Source: Erythrobacter sp. EC-HK427 | GTDB lineage: Bacteria; Pseudomonadota; Alphaproteobacteria; Sphingomonadales; Sphingomonadaceae | Direction of reading: 5' to 3' | DNA length: 64,000 nt | NCBI RefSeq assembly: GCF_902498745.1 | Contig: NZ_LR701479.1 | Coordinates: 500,292 to 564,291 of the forward strand | Part shown: piece after piece, positions 52,669 through 61,361 of the stretch | Layout: each line of letters starts with the position of its first letter | How positions within the stretch are numbered: the first letter of the stretch is position 1 | Notes under the pieces: model-generated | Told to the model about the DNA's origin: nothing | Databases searched by the model: none | The model's input: the letters and a program-made list of their open reading frames with translations, nothing else | Translations under genes and position numbers: made by a program

Positions 52669-54062
52669 AGCCGCTCGGGATTCTCGATCAGCTCCGCAAT
52701 CGCTGCGAGGAAACGGGCACCGTCCACGCCGTCAATCGCGCGGTGATCGCAGCTGAGCGACAAATGCAGCACCGGCACAATACGGATCGCGCCATTGTCA
52801 TCCACCGGCTCTTGCCGCGCCGCGCCGACCGCAAGGATCGCGCCCTGCGGCGGATTGATCACCGCATCGAAGGATTCGACCCCAAAGCTGCCGAGATTGG
52901 AAATCGAAAAGCTGCCGCCCTGGAACTCTTCGGGGCGGAGCTTGCCCGCGCGGGCGCGCTGGGCCAGCCGCGCGCTTTCCTTGGCTATGTCGGCAATGCT
53001 GTGCTCGTCAGCCCTCGTGATGATCGGGGTGATGAGGCCGCGATCGGTCGCCACTGCCATCGCGATATCGGCGTGGGCGAAGCGGTGGATCGCGCCTTCA
53101 TGCACCTGCACATTGCAACTCGGCACTTCGCGCAAAGCCAGCGCGGCGGCGCGGATCAGGTAATCGTTGATAGTGCCGATTTTACCATCGCGTGCGCGCA
53201 GCGCGATCAGCGCATCGGCGCGCACGCGGCGGCGCAGATAGATATGCGGGATGGCCTGCTTCGCTTCGGTCAGGCGGCGGGCGATGGTCTTGCGCATCGC
53301 GCTCATCGGCTCGACCGTCACATCGTCACCCGGCGGGCTGGATACAGGCAGTGGCGCGCTGGGTGCAGGAATATTGGCAACCGCCAGCACATCCGCCTTG
53401 CAAATGCGCCCGCGCGGGCCAGTGCCGGTCAGCTGCGCCAGGTCAACACCGTTCTGCGCCGCAATCCGCCGGGCGAGCGGGCTGGCGTAGGCCTCCTCCT
53501 GCCCTGACACCGCGATGGGGCCGCGCAGCACCGGCATGCGCGATCCGGCCATCGCCTTGTCGACATCCTGCCGGGTGATCCGCCCGTTGCGCCCGCTCGG
53601 CGCGATATCGGCAACCGACAGCCCCGCTGCTTCTGCTGCGCGCCGGGCCGCTGGCGAAATGGCGATGCTATCGGCAATCTTGCTCGGCGGAGCGGAAGGA
53701 GGAGGGGCAGGTGCCGGTTCGGGAGGGGAGGCCGGCGCTTCCTCCATATTCGCGGCAGCAGAACTGCCCGCCGGGCGGTAGGCCGCAACAAAGGCATCGA
53801 TCTCAGCCGCGCTCGCGTCGGGCGGGCCCATCACGGCGAGCAACGCGCCGACAGGCTTGGTCTCCTGCGCGCCGACCAGCAGCCGGACAAGGCACCCGTC
53901 GGCATCGGCCTCGACCTCGTTCGTGATCTTGTCGGTTTCGATGAGGACGATGACATCGCCCTTGGCGAAGGGTTTCCCTTCCTCGACCTGCCAGCCCGCA
54001 ACCGTGCCTTCGGTCATTTCGATGCCCCATTTGGGCATGGCAAAAGGCTTGAGCGCCGCCAT
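52665..54062 (-). CDS. 2-oxoacid/acetoin dehydrogenase E2 with two subunit-binding domains
   Basis: 465 residues. Lipoyl domain (1-80) with lipoylated Lys45 in ETDKITNEVEA, a Pro/Ala linker, then two peripheral subunit-binding domains (about 133-170, ISPAARRAAEAAGLSVADI; and 192-229, ASPLARRIAAQNGVDLAQL), then the catalytic acyltransferase with DHRAIDGVDGARFL. Most E2 proteins have one such binding domain. It works with the E1 beta and alpha genes just upstream to convert a 2-oxoacid or acyloin into an acyl-CoA. No E3 gene is present. Confidence 0.9.
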   Translation of the reverse strand: MAALKPFAMPKWGIEMTEGTVAGWQVEEGKPFAKGDVIVLIETDKITNEVEADADGCLVRLLVGAQETKPVGALLAVMGPPDASAAEIDAFVAAYRPAGSSAAANMEEAPASPPEPAPAPPPSAPPSKIADSIAISPAARRAAEAAGLSVADIAPSGRNGRITRQDVDKAMAGSRMPVLRGPIAVSGQEEAYASPLARRIAAQNGVDLAQLTGTGPRGRICKADVLAVANIPAPSAPLPVSSPPGDDVTVEPMSAMRKTIARRLTEAKQAIPHIYLRRRVRADALIALRARDGKIGTINDYLIRAAALALREVPSCNVQVHEGAIHRFAHADIAMAVATDRGLITPIITRADEHSIADIAKESARLAQRARAGKLRPEEFQGGSFSISNLGSFGVESFDAVINPPQGAILAVGAARQEPVDDNGAIRIVPVLHLSLSCDHRAIDGVDGARFLAAIAELIENPERL

Positions 54063-54065
54063 ATC

Positions 54066-55076
54066 TCAGCCCCAATCCAGCGTGCGCCGGACGGCGGCTT
54101 CGATGGCGGGCGGGCCAGGAACATAGGCCCGCTCCAGCTCCGGCGAGAAGGGCACCGGCGTATGCGGCGCGGTCACGCATTCGGGCGGGGCATCAAGGCT
54201 GGTAAAGGCCTTTTGCGCCACCAGGGCCGTGACATCCGCCGCCAGCCCGCAGCGCGGCGGGCACTCGTCCACCACCACCAATCGGCCCGTCTGTTCGACG
54301 CTATCGAGGATCGCTTCCTCGTCCAGCGGGCTGGTGGTGCGCGGATCGATAATGTCGCAGCCGATGCCGTCCTCGGCGAGCTTGTCTGCCGCCTTCTCGG
54401 CAAAGCTGACCATGCGGCCGAAGGCGACGATGGTCACATCGCCCCCTTCGCGCGCCATCCGCACATGGCCGAACGGCACGCGGTAGTCGCCCTCGGGCAC
54501 CTCGCCCTTTTTGCCGTAGAGCGCCTTGTGCTCGAAAAACATCACAGGATCATCGCCATGGAGGGCTTCGTTGAGCAGACCCTTGGCATCGGCGGGCGTG
54601 CTCGGCATCGCCACCTTGAGGCCGGGAATGGCGGTCAGGAGATTGTAGAAGGCCTGGCTATGTTGCGCGGCGGAATTCATCCCCGCACCATAGATCAGCC
54701 GCACCACCACCGGGCAGCGCGCCTTGCCGCCGAACATATAGCGGAATTTGGCGATCTGGTTGATCAGCTGATCGCCGCACACGCCGATAAAGTCTGCAAA
54801 CATCAGCTCTGCTACCGGGCGCATTCCGGCGAGCGCGGCGCCTGCCGCCGCACCGACAATCGCACTTTCGGAAATCGGCGTATCGATCACCCGGTCAGGC
54901 CCGAACTTGCCGATCAGGCCGGTGCTGGTGCCCCAGATGCCGCCAATCGCCTCTTGCCCGCCTGCCGTGCCCGCGCCGCCTGCAACATCCTCTCCCAGCA
55001 GGATCACGCTTGGATCACGCTCCATCGCGTCGTGGAGCGTCTGGTTGATCGCTTCGCGGATATTCATCACACTCAT
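54066..55076 (-). CDS. Thiamine-dependent dehydrogenase E1 beta subunit
   Basis: 336 residues. ILLGEDVAGGAGTAGGQEAI, RVIDTPISESAIVGAAAGAAL, and DIIDPRTTSPLDEEAILDSV are the transketolase-like pyrimidine-binding and C-terminal domains of E1 beta, closest in style to acetoin dehydrogenase AcoB. It stands three bases before the E2 gene and 11 bases after the E1 alpha gene. Confidence 0.9.
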   Translation of the reverse strand: MSVMNIREAINQTLHDAMERDPSVILLGEDVAGGAGTAGGQEAIGGIWGTSTGLIGKFGPDRVIDTPISESAIVGAAAGAALAGMRPVAELMFADFIGVCGDQLINQIAKFRYMFGGKARCPVVVRLIYGAGMNSAAQHSQAFYNLLTAIPGLKVAMPSTPADAKGLLNEALHGDDPVMFFEHKALYGKKGEVPEGDYRVPFGHVRMAREGGDVTIVAFGRMVSFAEKAADKLAEDGIGCDIIDPRTTSPLDEEAILDSVEQTGRLVVVDECPPRCGLAADVTALVAQKAFTSLDAPPECVTAPHTPVPFSPELERAYVPGPPAIEAAVRRTLDWG

Positions 55077-55087
55077 CGATCAGCCTT

Positions 55088-56059
55088 TCAGTAGCTTGCG
55101 TAGACGTCTTCGAGGACGTGCGAGGGGTCTGGCCGCTCGGCCTTGCGCGCAGCCTCCACCGCGCGGTCAATCTCTTCGCCGACAGCAGCATCGAGCGCGT
55201 CGAGTTCGTCGGTGGAGAGATATGTTTTCGTGACGGCGGAGGCGCGGAAGCTCTTGAGAGCATCGCGTTCCTCGCGCAGCCGCGCGACCTCACCCTTGGC
55301 GCGGTACCGCTGCGGATCGCCTTCGAAATGGCCGTAGAACCGCTCGGTATCGAGCTCGATCGCGGCGGGCAGATTGGTGCTGCGGACATAATCGAGCAGT
55401 TCCGCCATCGCCTCGAAAGTCGAATAGAAATCGCAGCCATTGGCCCGCCACGCGCGCATTCCGAAGGCCTCTGCACGGCTGGCAATATCGAGCGCCGTCC
55501 CCACCGCATAGGCATCGCCGGTATGTTCGGAATAGTGATTGTTTTCAAAAACGAAGATCGCTGGCACTTTGATGACAGCGGCCATATTCATCGCTTCAAA
55601 TGTGGTGCCCTGGTTGCACGCGCCGTCACCCGAAAAGGCGATGGCGACCTTGCCCTTGCCCGCCGCCTTGGCAGCAATCGCAGCGCCGACCGCTTGCGGT
55701 GCGCCCGCCCCGACAATCCCGTTCGCGCCGAGCATTCCAATAGAGGTGTCGGCAATGTGCATCGAGCCGCCACGGCCCTTACACAGGCCTTCGCGGCTTC
55801 CGTAGATTTCCTTCATCATTCCGTCCACATCGCAGCCCTTGGCGATGCAGTGCCCGTGCCCGCGATGGGTGGAGACGATCATGTCGTCACTATCCAGATG
55901 CTCGCACACGCCCACGGCGGCGGCTTCCTGCCCGGCATACAGATGCGTGAAGCCGGGGATTTCGCCCTTGGCGATTTCTTCATGCAGGCGCTCTTCAAAC
56001 TGGCGGATGGTGGCCATGCGGCGATAGGCGCGGAGCAACCCGTCTTTCGAATATTGCAT
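55088..56059 (-). CDS. Thiamine-dependent dehydrogenase E1 alpha subunit
   Basis: 323 residues. The ThDP/Mg motif is SGDGACNQGTTFEAMNMAA...FVFENNHY, with STHRGHGHCIAKG and GRGGSMHIAD before it. It resembles acetoin dehydrogenase AcoA more than pyruvate dehydrogenase by length. The ATG at 56059 overlaps the stop of the third Rieske gene (ATGA); a TTG three bases upstream is possible. The substrate is inferred to be an acyloin, diketone or 2-oxoacid in the island's pathway. Confidence 0.9.
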   Translation of the reverse strand: MQYSKDGLLRAYRRMATIRQFEERLHEEIAKGEIPGFTHLYAGQEAAAVGVCEHLDSDDMIVSTHRGHGHCIAKGCDVDGMMKEIYGSREGLCKGRGGSMHIADTSIGMLGANGIVGAGAPQAVGAAIAAKAAGKGKVAIAFSGDGACNQGTTFEAMNMAAVIKVPAIFVFENNHYSEHTGDAYAVGTALDIASRAEAFGMRAWRANGCDFYSTFEAMAELLDYVRSTNLPAAIELDTERFYGHFEGDPQRYRAKGEVARLREERDALKSFRASAVTKTYLSTDELDALDAAVGEEIDRAVEAARKAERPDPSHVLEDVYASY

Positions 56060-57402
56060 CAAATATCCCCTTCGCCCGGCCCGTTATGGCCATACAGGTA
56101 ATCGCCCAGCGTCTTGTGGAAATGCCGCAGGCGGATTTCCTGATCGCCGATCCACAGCCCTTCGAACGCCTCGCTGTTCATCCCCGCCTGCACGTGCGGC
56201 AGGTTGAACGCATCCTGATCCAGCACCTGGCCAATTGTCTTGTCGCCATGCCGGAAATGCTGGTGCGGCACGCGTTCGGGCCACTTCTCGCCTTCGGGCA
56301 CCAGTTCGAACATCCAGATGTCGTAGAGCATCTTGTTCGGATCGGTCGGATGCGGGCGCTGGCGGAACATCATCACGTCATCAGAGTGGACATTCAGCGA
56401 GACATTGGGAAAAATCGTGTAATGATAATCGTCGGTTAGCTGGTCATCATTGAGCGCGGAATAATCCTTACCCTGCGCCGCTCCGTTTTCCCGCTTGAAC
56501 TTCTGCAAGGCTTCGCGAACGCCGTCGATCCGGCCCTCATATTCAGCAGGGTCCATGCCCGCGGCCTCCATCATGCCCGCAAACAGCGGCGGCATGATCG
56601 AGGGAAGCGAAACGCGCGGGCTGACGGCGGCGAAGGGGATCAGATAGCGGTTGTGCTTGTCGTAGCAGTCATACTGCACGTTCACATCGTCCAGATACCA
56701 TTTCAGCTGCGGGTGGATGCCCTGCACGTGATAGGTCTCGCTGAAGGCATCGACGCTCGCCTTCCAGTTGCAATCCCATTCCACGGTGACATCGCGCGTC
56801 CACGCCATCCGCTCCATGTGATAGGGATCGAGATGTTCCGGAATCACGCCCAGATAGTCGCGCAGCGGCTCGGCTTCGGGGTTGAGCGAGAACCAGACGA
56901 AGCTGCCCCACTCCTCCACCTTGATCGGCCGCACTCGCCCGCACGGCGGCGCGCCTTGCGGGAAGGTCTCCCGGTCGGGAACGTGCAGCAGCTTGCCCTT
57001 GGGCGAATAGGCCCAGTGGTGATAGCTGCAGCGGAACACACCGTCCTTGTCCTTCACCGAGCCGAGGCCCTCTTCGGGCACCAGCCGGTTCCCGCGATGC
57101 AGGCAGATGTTGTAGAACCCGGCGACCGAGCCATCGCGCTGGCGCACCAGCAGCACCGATTCCTTGCCGATATTGGTGCAGATGTAATCGCCCGCTTCGG
57201 GAATATCGTCTGACCGGCCACCCAGCAGCCACACCTTCGTCCACAGCCGCTCCCATTCGAGCTGCATGAACTCCTTGGAGGTATAGCGTTCCGCCGGGAT
57301 CAGCGCATAGCCAAGCTCCGGATCAGGCGCTTTTTCCACCGGTGTCCCGCCCGGCACCGGCTCGCTGACGCGCTTGACGAATTGCTCGCGTTTGACATCC
57401 AT
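56059..57402 (-). CDS. Rieske non-haem iron oxygenase alpha subunit 3
   Basis: 447 residues. Rieske motif CLHRG...CSYHHW; mononuclear site in ASVDAFSETYHVQGIHPQ. Its C-terminal end (RLRHFHKTLGDYLYG) parallels the end of the second oxygenase (RLRHFHVELDRYING), so these two are closer to each other than to the first. It lies in a six-gene operon between two SDR genes and the E1/E2 genes and is coupled to E1 alpha. Substrate unknown. Confidence 0.92.
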   Translation of the reverse strand: MDVKREQFVKRVSEPVPGGTPVEKAPDPELGYALIPAERYTSKEFMQLEWERLWTKVWLLGGRSDDIPEAGDYICTNIGKESVLLVRQRDGSVAGFYNICLHRGNRLVPEEGLGSVKDKDGVFRCSYHHWAYSPKGKLLHVPDRETFPQGAPPCGRVRPIKVEEWGSFVWFSLNPEAEPLRDYLGVIPEHLDPYHMERMAWTRDVTVEWDCNWKASVDAFSETYHVQGIHPQLKWYLDDVNVQYDCYDKHNRYLIPFAAVSPRVSLPSIMPPLFAGMMEAAGMDPAEYEGRIDGVREALQKFKRENGAAQGKDYSALNDDQLTDDYHYTIFPNVSLNVHSDDVMMFRQRPHPTDPNKMLYDIWMFELVPEGEKWPERVPHQHFRHGDKTIGQVLDQDAFNLPHVQAGMNSEAFEGLWIGDQEIRLRHFHKTLGDYLYGHNGPGEGDI

Positions 57403-57426
57403 GGCTCTGGCTTTCCCGCTCCGGCC

Positions 57427-58188
57427 CTAGAAATGCGTGTTGTTGGTGAAGCCGCCATCGACAACGATGTGCGATCCGTTGCACCAGCTGGCCGCCGGAC
57501 TGGCGAGGAACGCGACCACACGGGCGATTTCCTCCGGCTTGCCGAAGCGACCCTGCGGGTGCTTGCGGATCAGCGACTGGTAGAACTTCTCCATCGCGCC
57601 TTTGAGCATTTCCCAATTGCCGCCTTCAAACTCCACCGGGCCGGGGGAGACGACATTGACGCGGATGCCGTCCTTGCCATGCGCCAGTCCCAGCTGCTTG
57701 CCATAGGTAATCAGCGAGGCCTTGAGCGCATTATACGCCTGCGGGCCACCCATATCCTCCAGCGCCGAAGTGGTGCCGATCAGCACGATGGAGCCGCTCT
57801 TGCGCTCCGCCATCCCTTCAATCACCGCGTCAATCGCGCGCACCGGGCCCATCACATCGACGGCGAAGTTGCGTTCCCAGTATTTGAGACTGCCCACTCC
57901 ACCAGAAGCCGAGGTGACGGGCACCAGAATATCGACCCCGTCCAGCTCCGCATCTGCCCATTGCATCCACGCCTTAAACTGCTCGCCATCGGTCACGTCG
58001 CAGCCCTTGCCGATCACTTTCGTGCCGTATTTCTTGAGATTGGCGACAGCATCCTTCACCGAATCATCGTTGCGGGCGGTGATCGCGACATCGCAGCCTT
58101 CGCGGGCAAAGGTCTCGGCAATGGCATAGCCGATCCCCCGCGCCCCGCCGACGACGATTGCTTTCTTGCCCTTCAGTCCCAGATCCAT
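57427..58188 (-). CDS. Short-chain dehydrogenase/reductase
   Basis: 253 residues. Cofactor loop VVGGARGIGYA (Gly in place of the usual Thr), catalytic Tyr/Lys in AYNALKAS, and the C-terminal VVDGGFTNNTHF. The usual NNAG segment reads VPVTSASGG, an atypical form. It probably oxidises an alcohol made by the oxygenases. Two bases separate it from the SDR gene upstream. Confidence 0.85.
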   Translation of the reverse strand: MDLGLKGKKAIVVGGARGIGYAIAETFAREGCDVAITARNDDSVKDAVANLKKYGTKVIGKGCDVTDGEQFKAWMQWADAELDGVDILVPVTSASGGVGSLKYWERNFAVDVMGPVRAIDAVIEGMAERKSGSIVLIGTTSALEDMGGPQAYNALKASLITYGKQLGLAHGKDGIRVNVVSPGPVEFEGGNWEMLKGAMEKFYQSLIRKHPQGRFGKPEEIARVVAFLASPAASWCNGSHIVVDGGFTNNTHF

Positions 58189-58190
58189 GC

Positions 58191-58955
58191 CTATGCCTTT
58201 CGTAACATCTTGAAGTCGCTCTTGTCGGGCAAGCGGCCCAGTTGCGCCCCGCCCGACAGCTGGATGATTTCGCCCGTGGTGAAGCACTCTGGCGACGCGA
58301 GCCACGCCACTGCCGCCGCAACCTCTTGCGGTGTTACCGCCCGCGCGCCGAGCGGCACATGATCGAGATAAAGCCCGGTCAGCGCCGGATCGGCGAAGAT
58401 CGCTTCGGTCATCGGCGTTTGCGAGAAACCGGGAGCGACTGCATTCACACGAATGCCGCGCTCTCCCAGCTCTAACGCCGCCACACGCACCAACTGTTCC
58501 AGCGCCGCCTTGGCGCAACTGTATGCGGCAAGACCTACGCCGGCGAGCCGCGCGGTTAGGGAGGAGAACAGCACCACATTGCCGCCATCGGGCATCGCCG
58601 GAATGGCGTGTTTGAGCAGCAGCGCATTGGCGGTGAAATGCAGTTCCATTTGGTCTTCGATCTGCGCCCGCTCAATCCGGGCAATGCCGCCCGCACAGGT
58701 CGTGCCCGCCGCGTTCACCAGCACGTCAATCGGGCCCGCATCGGCAAACAGCGCGGCAATCGAGGCTTCGTCGCGGATGTCGCAAACAGCGTGCTTGCCG
58801 CCAATTGCCCCGGCAAGTTCGGCAACGCCGCCGCTGCTGCGGGCGGCAACCGTCACCTGGCAGCCGTCACCGGCCAGCCGCCGGGCAACGGCCTCGCCCA
58901 GGCCGCCCGGGCTGGATGCGCCGATGACGAGTGCTATCCTGCCTGCAAAGTTCAT
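58191..58955 (-). CDS. Short-chain dehydrogenase/reductase
   Basis: 254 residues. Cofactor loop VIGASSPGGLGEAVA (two residues longer than usual), Asp in VCDIRDE, VNAAGTT, and catalytic YSCAK. It starts the operon SDR - SDR - Rieske 3 - E1 alpha - E1 beta - E2, 42 bases after palindrome D. Confidence 0.87.
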   Translation of the reverse strand: MNFAGRIALVIGASSPGGLGEAVARRLAGDGCQVTVAARSSGGVAELAGAIGGKHAVCDIRDEASIAALFADAGPIDVLVNAAGTTCAGGIARIERAQIEDQMELHFTANALLLKHAIPAMPDGGNVVLFSSLTARLAGVGLAAYSCAKAALEQLVRVAALELGERGIRVNAVAPGFSQTPMTEAIFADPALTGLYLDHVPLGARAVTPQEVAAAVAWLASPECFTTGEIIQLSGGAQLGRLPDKSDFKMLRKA

Positions 58956-58997
58956 GCCCCGACCTTAGAACCTGCAGCCGCCACTGCAAGAAAAAAG

Positions 58998-59011
58998 TCA
59001 GGCGTGATTGT
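58998..59011. promoter_or_regulatory. Operator-like palindrome, site D
   Basis: TCAGGCGTGATTGT, three mismatches to ACAAnCATGnTTGT, but keeping the right half TGATTGT and the following T run. It lies between the end of the 59014 SDR gene and the start of the 58955 SDR operon. Confidence 0.5.
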
Positions 59012-59013
59012 TT

Positions 59014-59769
59014 TTAAGGTCGGATGCTAGAGCCGTTGTCGATCAGATATTCGCCCCCTGTCAGGAAGCGCGCATCGTCGCTGCACAGAAACACGATCAG
59101 GCTGGCGACATCATCGGGCGCGCCGATGGAGCCTGCCGGAAGGACGCCTTGCGGAATCTCCTGCTCTTCGCCGGGCCGACCCATCGCGCCCTGCACCATT
59201 GGCGTTTCGATGGCGGAAGGATGGATCGTGTTGCAACGCACCTTATAGCCTTGGTCCTGACAGTGGATGGCAATCGACTTGCTCATCGAACGCACCGCAC
59301 CCTTGGCCGCCGAATAGGCAAAGAAGGGCGGGAAACCGAAATGGCTGGCGTTCGAACACATATTGATGATCGACCCGTTCTCGGACTTTGCAAGGAGGGG
59401 AAGCCCCAGTTTGCAGCCGATGAAAACGCCCTTGCACATGATGTCCATGGTCTTGTCGAACTGCTCAATGGTGGTCTGCTCCGGATCGGCGACAATCACG
59501 ATCCCGGCATTGTTGACGAGAATATCGAGCCGCCCGTGATCGGCGGCAATCCGCTCATACACCGCCTGCCACTCGGCTTCGGAGGCCACATCATGGCGCA
59601 GCGCCACAGCGCCCTCGCCGATCTGTGCCGCCACGTCTTGCGCTGCCGCTTCGTTCACATCGGTCACGTAAACGATAGCCCCTGCCTCGGCGAGGCGCAG
59701 GCAATCGGCCTTGCCCAAACCCGACCCGCCACCGGTCACCAATGCAATCTTGCCAGCCAGTTTGCTCAT
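59014..59769 (-). CDS. Short-chain dehydrogenase/reductase
   Basis: 251 residues. TGGGSGLGKADC, HDVASEAEWQ, LVNNAGIV, the Ser in NMCSNAS, catalytic YSAAK and a C-terminal LTGGEYLIDNGSS are all canonical for NAD(H)-dependent SDR alcohol dehydrogenases such as 3-alpha/7-alpha-hydroxysteroid or cyclohexanol types. GGGAGAGAAG precedes the ATG. It is divergent from the TetR gene, with the weak site F in between. Confidence 0.88.
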   Translation of the reverse strand: MSKLAGKIALVTGGGSGLGKADCLRLAEAGAIVYVTDVNEAAAQDVAAQIGEGAVALRHDVASEAEWQAVYERIAADHGRLDILVNNAGIVIVADPEQTTIEQFDKTMDIMCKGVFIGCKLGLPLLAKSENGSIINMCSNASHFGFPPFFAYSAAKGAVRSMSKSIAIHCQDQGYKVRCNTIHPSAIETPMVQGAMGRPGEEQEIPQGVLPAGSIGAPDDVASLIVFLCSDDARFLTGGEYLIDNGSSIRP

Positions 59770-59836
59770 TCTTCTCTCCCTGATGATTCGTTTGACTGTT
59801 CGCTTCGCACCTATGTATGGGTCGTCGCTAAAGCAG

Positions 59837-59850
59837 TCACACCTGATTTC
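59837..59850. promoter_or_regulatory. Weak operator-like site F between SDR and TetR genes
   Basis: TCACACCTGATTTC keeps only part of the ACAAnCATGnTTGT pattern (TGATT followed by seven T). It lies 22 bases before the TetR start and 67 before the divergent SDR. It would be the autoregulatory site if the TetR protein is the regulator. Confidence 0.35.
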
Positions 59851-59872
59851 TTTTTTTAGACATAAGGCGATC

Positions 59873-60526
59873 ATGTCCGCGCGCAAGCAAACTTCCCGAT
59901 TGAGCGAAATTCCGCGCGAAACATCGCGCCATTTGATCGAGCCGACTGCGCAAGCGCTTAAGAGTGCGAAGACCCGCTCGCGGCTGATCGAAGCGACGAT
60001 CCGCTGCCTCGTCAAATACAGCTACGCCAACACCACAACGCCCAAGGTGGCGGAAGAAGCGGGCCTTTCGCGCGGGGCGATGCTCCACCATTTCGAAAAC
60101 GGGCGGCAATTGATGCAGGCCACGCTGGTGGAACTGCATCACAAGCGGCTGCGCGCCTTCAGGCGCGGGGTGGGGACATTGAACGATGATGCCCGCACGC
60201 TGCTGCGATCCTATTGGGAACAGCTGCTCAGCCCCAAATTCATCGCTTTCCAGGAACTTGCCAATGCCGCGCGCACGGACAAGGAACTGGCCGCCACGCT
60301 GGAGCCGGTGCGCAAGGAATTCAACGAGCGCTGGCACGATCTGGCCATCGAACTGTTCCCGCAATGGAGCAAGGATCCCCATGCGTTCAAAATCGCGCTC
60401 GCGCTGACGCACAACACGCTGGAAGGCATGGCGCTGAACCGCCTGACCTTCGGGATTGACGAGGAAGAGATAGAGCTGGTGCTCGATCATCTCGAAAAGG
60501 TCATTCTCGATCTGCGCCCCGCCTAG
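59873..60526 (+). CDS. TetR-family transcriptional regulator
   Basis: 217 residues. Helix-turn-helix: TTPKVAEEAGLSRGAMLHHF, preceded by SRLIEATIRCLVKYSYANT; the rest is an all-helical ligand-binding domain. A basic, Arg/Lys-rich extension of about 30 residues precedes the first helix. It is the only regulator inside the island and the best candidate for binding the six palindromes. The ligand could be a pathway intermediate or its CoA ester. Confidence 0.9.
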   Translation: MSARKQTSRLSEIPRETSRHLIEPTAQALKSAKTRSRLIEATIRCLVKYSYANTTTPKVAEEAGLSRGAMLHHFENGRQLMQATLVELHHKRLRAFRRGVGTLNDDARTLLRSYWEQLLSPKFIAFQELANAARTDKELAATLEPVRKEFNERWHDLAIELFPQWSKDPHAFKIALALTHNTLEGMALNRLTFGIDEEEIELVLDHLEKVILDLRPA

Positions 60527-60535
60527 CATCGGGGT

Positions 60536-61261
60536 CTAAGCCCCCATCCCCCAGCGGATGCCGCGCCGCAACAACTCGTAATAGACTGGATAATTCCACG
60601 CGCACCGCTCGATATGCGGGTAATAGGCTGTGATCGGCTGCAAGTCATAATGCCCCCGGCAGTGGCCCAGCGTGAGGTAAAGAATCGCGCCTTGCCCCAC
60701 GCTGCGTTCATACAGCACCGGTACTTCAGTCTCATCGCAGGCAGCGAGCCCAAACTCCGGACAATCGCCTTTGAACGACGTGTGCAGCAAGGTTTCGAAC
60801 CCGGCGAGCTGGCGGGTGAGATAAAGCTCATCCACAACCGAGAAATCGCGCAAACCATCGGTCATCGGGTGATCGTGGCGGGTGACGTGCACCTTGAACG
60901 GCCCGATGGGCGGGTGGCCGATAAACTGCGTTCCCAGAAGCTGCATAAAGCGCGGCGCATCATCGGGCGTTTCGACCAAGCCGCCCTCGGCAAAGCGCAG
61001 CAGCGAATTTGTCCCGTGCAAAGCGAGCCAGCGTCCGCCCCGCTCCAGCCAATGTTCCAGCACGTCGACCTCGACATCATCCGGCACCAGATCGCAGGTG
61101 TAAGTGATGAGCAGATCGGCGGCCTCGATCAGCGCGCTATCGGCATAGCTTGCCGCCACCGTGGTGCGGAGCGCAGGCTGCTCGGCCAGTAGCTTGAGCA
61201 GTTCCAGCCGTGCAAAGTCGATATCGTGGTATTTTCCTGCGGCGATCAAGTGCACCCGCAT
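60536..61261 (-). CDS. ThuA-like glutamine-amidotransferase-fold protein
   Basis: 241 residues. LLITYTCDLVPDD, RGGRWLALHGTNSLLRF and FKVHVTRHDHPMTDGLRDF match the ThuA domain (class I amidotransferase fold), and YERSVGQGAILYLTLGHCRGHY closes it. The family's reaction is poorly known; some members are linked to disaccharide oxidation. It is divergent from the CoA-transferase, with site E between them. Confidence 0.8.
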   Translation of the reverse strand: MRVHLIAAGKYHDIDFARLELLKLLAEQPALRTTVAASYADSALIEAADLLITYTCDLVPDDVEVDVLEHWLERGGRWLALHGTNSLLRFAEGGLVETPDDAPRFMQLLGTQFIGHPPIGPFKVHVTRHDHPMTDGLRDFSVVDELYLTRQLAGFETLLHTSFKGDCPEFGLAACDETEVPVLYERSVGQGAILYLTLGHCRGHYDLQPITAYYPHIERCAWNYPVYYELLRRGIRWGMGA

Positions 61262-61330
61262 CCAAACTCTCCGATTGTTCGCACCCAGCCTTCAACTGCC
61301 CCTTGCACTTCGGCCATTCCCAGACCAAAA

Positions 61331-61344
61331 ACAAGCATGATTGT
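61331..61344. promoter_or_regulatory. Operator-like palindrome, site E (best copy)
   Basis: ACAAGCATGATTGT, a perfect match to ACAAnCATGnTTGT, followed by TTTTTAA. It lies 17 bases before the CoA-transferase ATG and 69 before the ThuA-like gene. A possible promoter (TTGCAC at 61303, CAAAAA at 61326) would start transcription inside it. Confidence 0.7.
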
Positions 61345-61361
61345 TTTTTAAGGGATGGAAA

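Noticed and set aside
59761-59790. Possible additional palindrome copy near TGATGATTCGTTTG upstream of the SDR gene
   Set aside because: Too few positions match ACAAnCATGnTTGT, and the stretch overlaps the SDR ribosome site.
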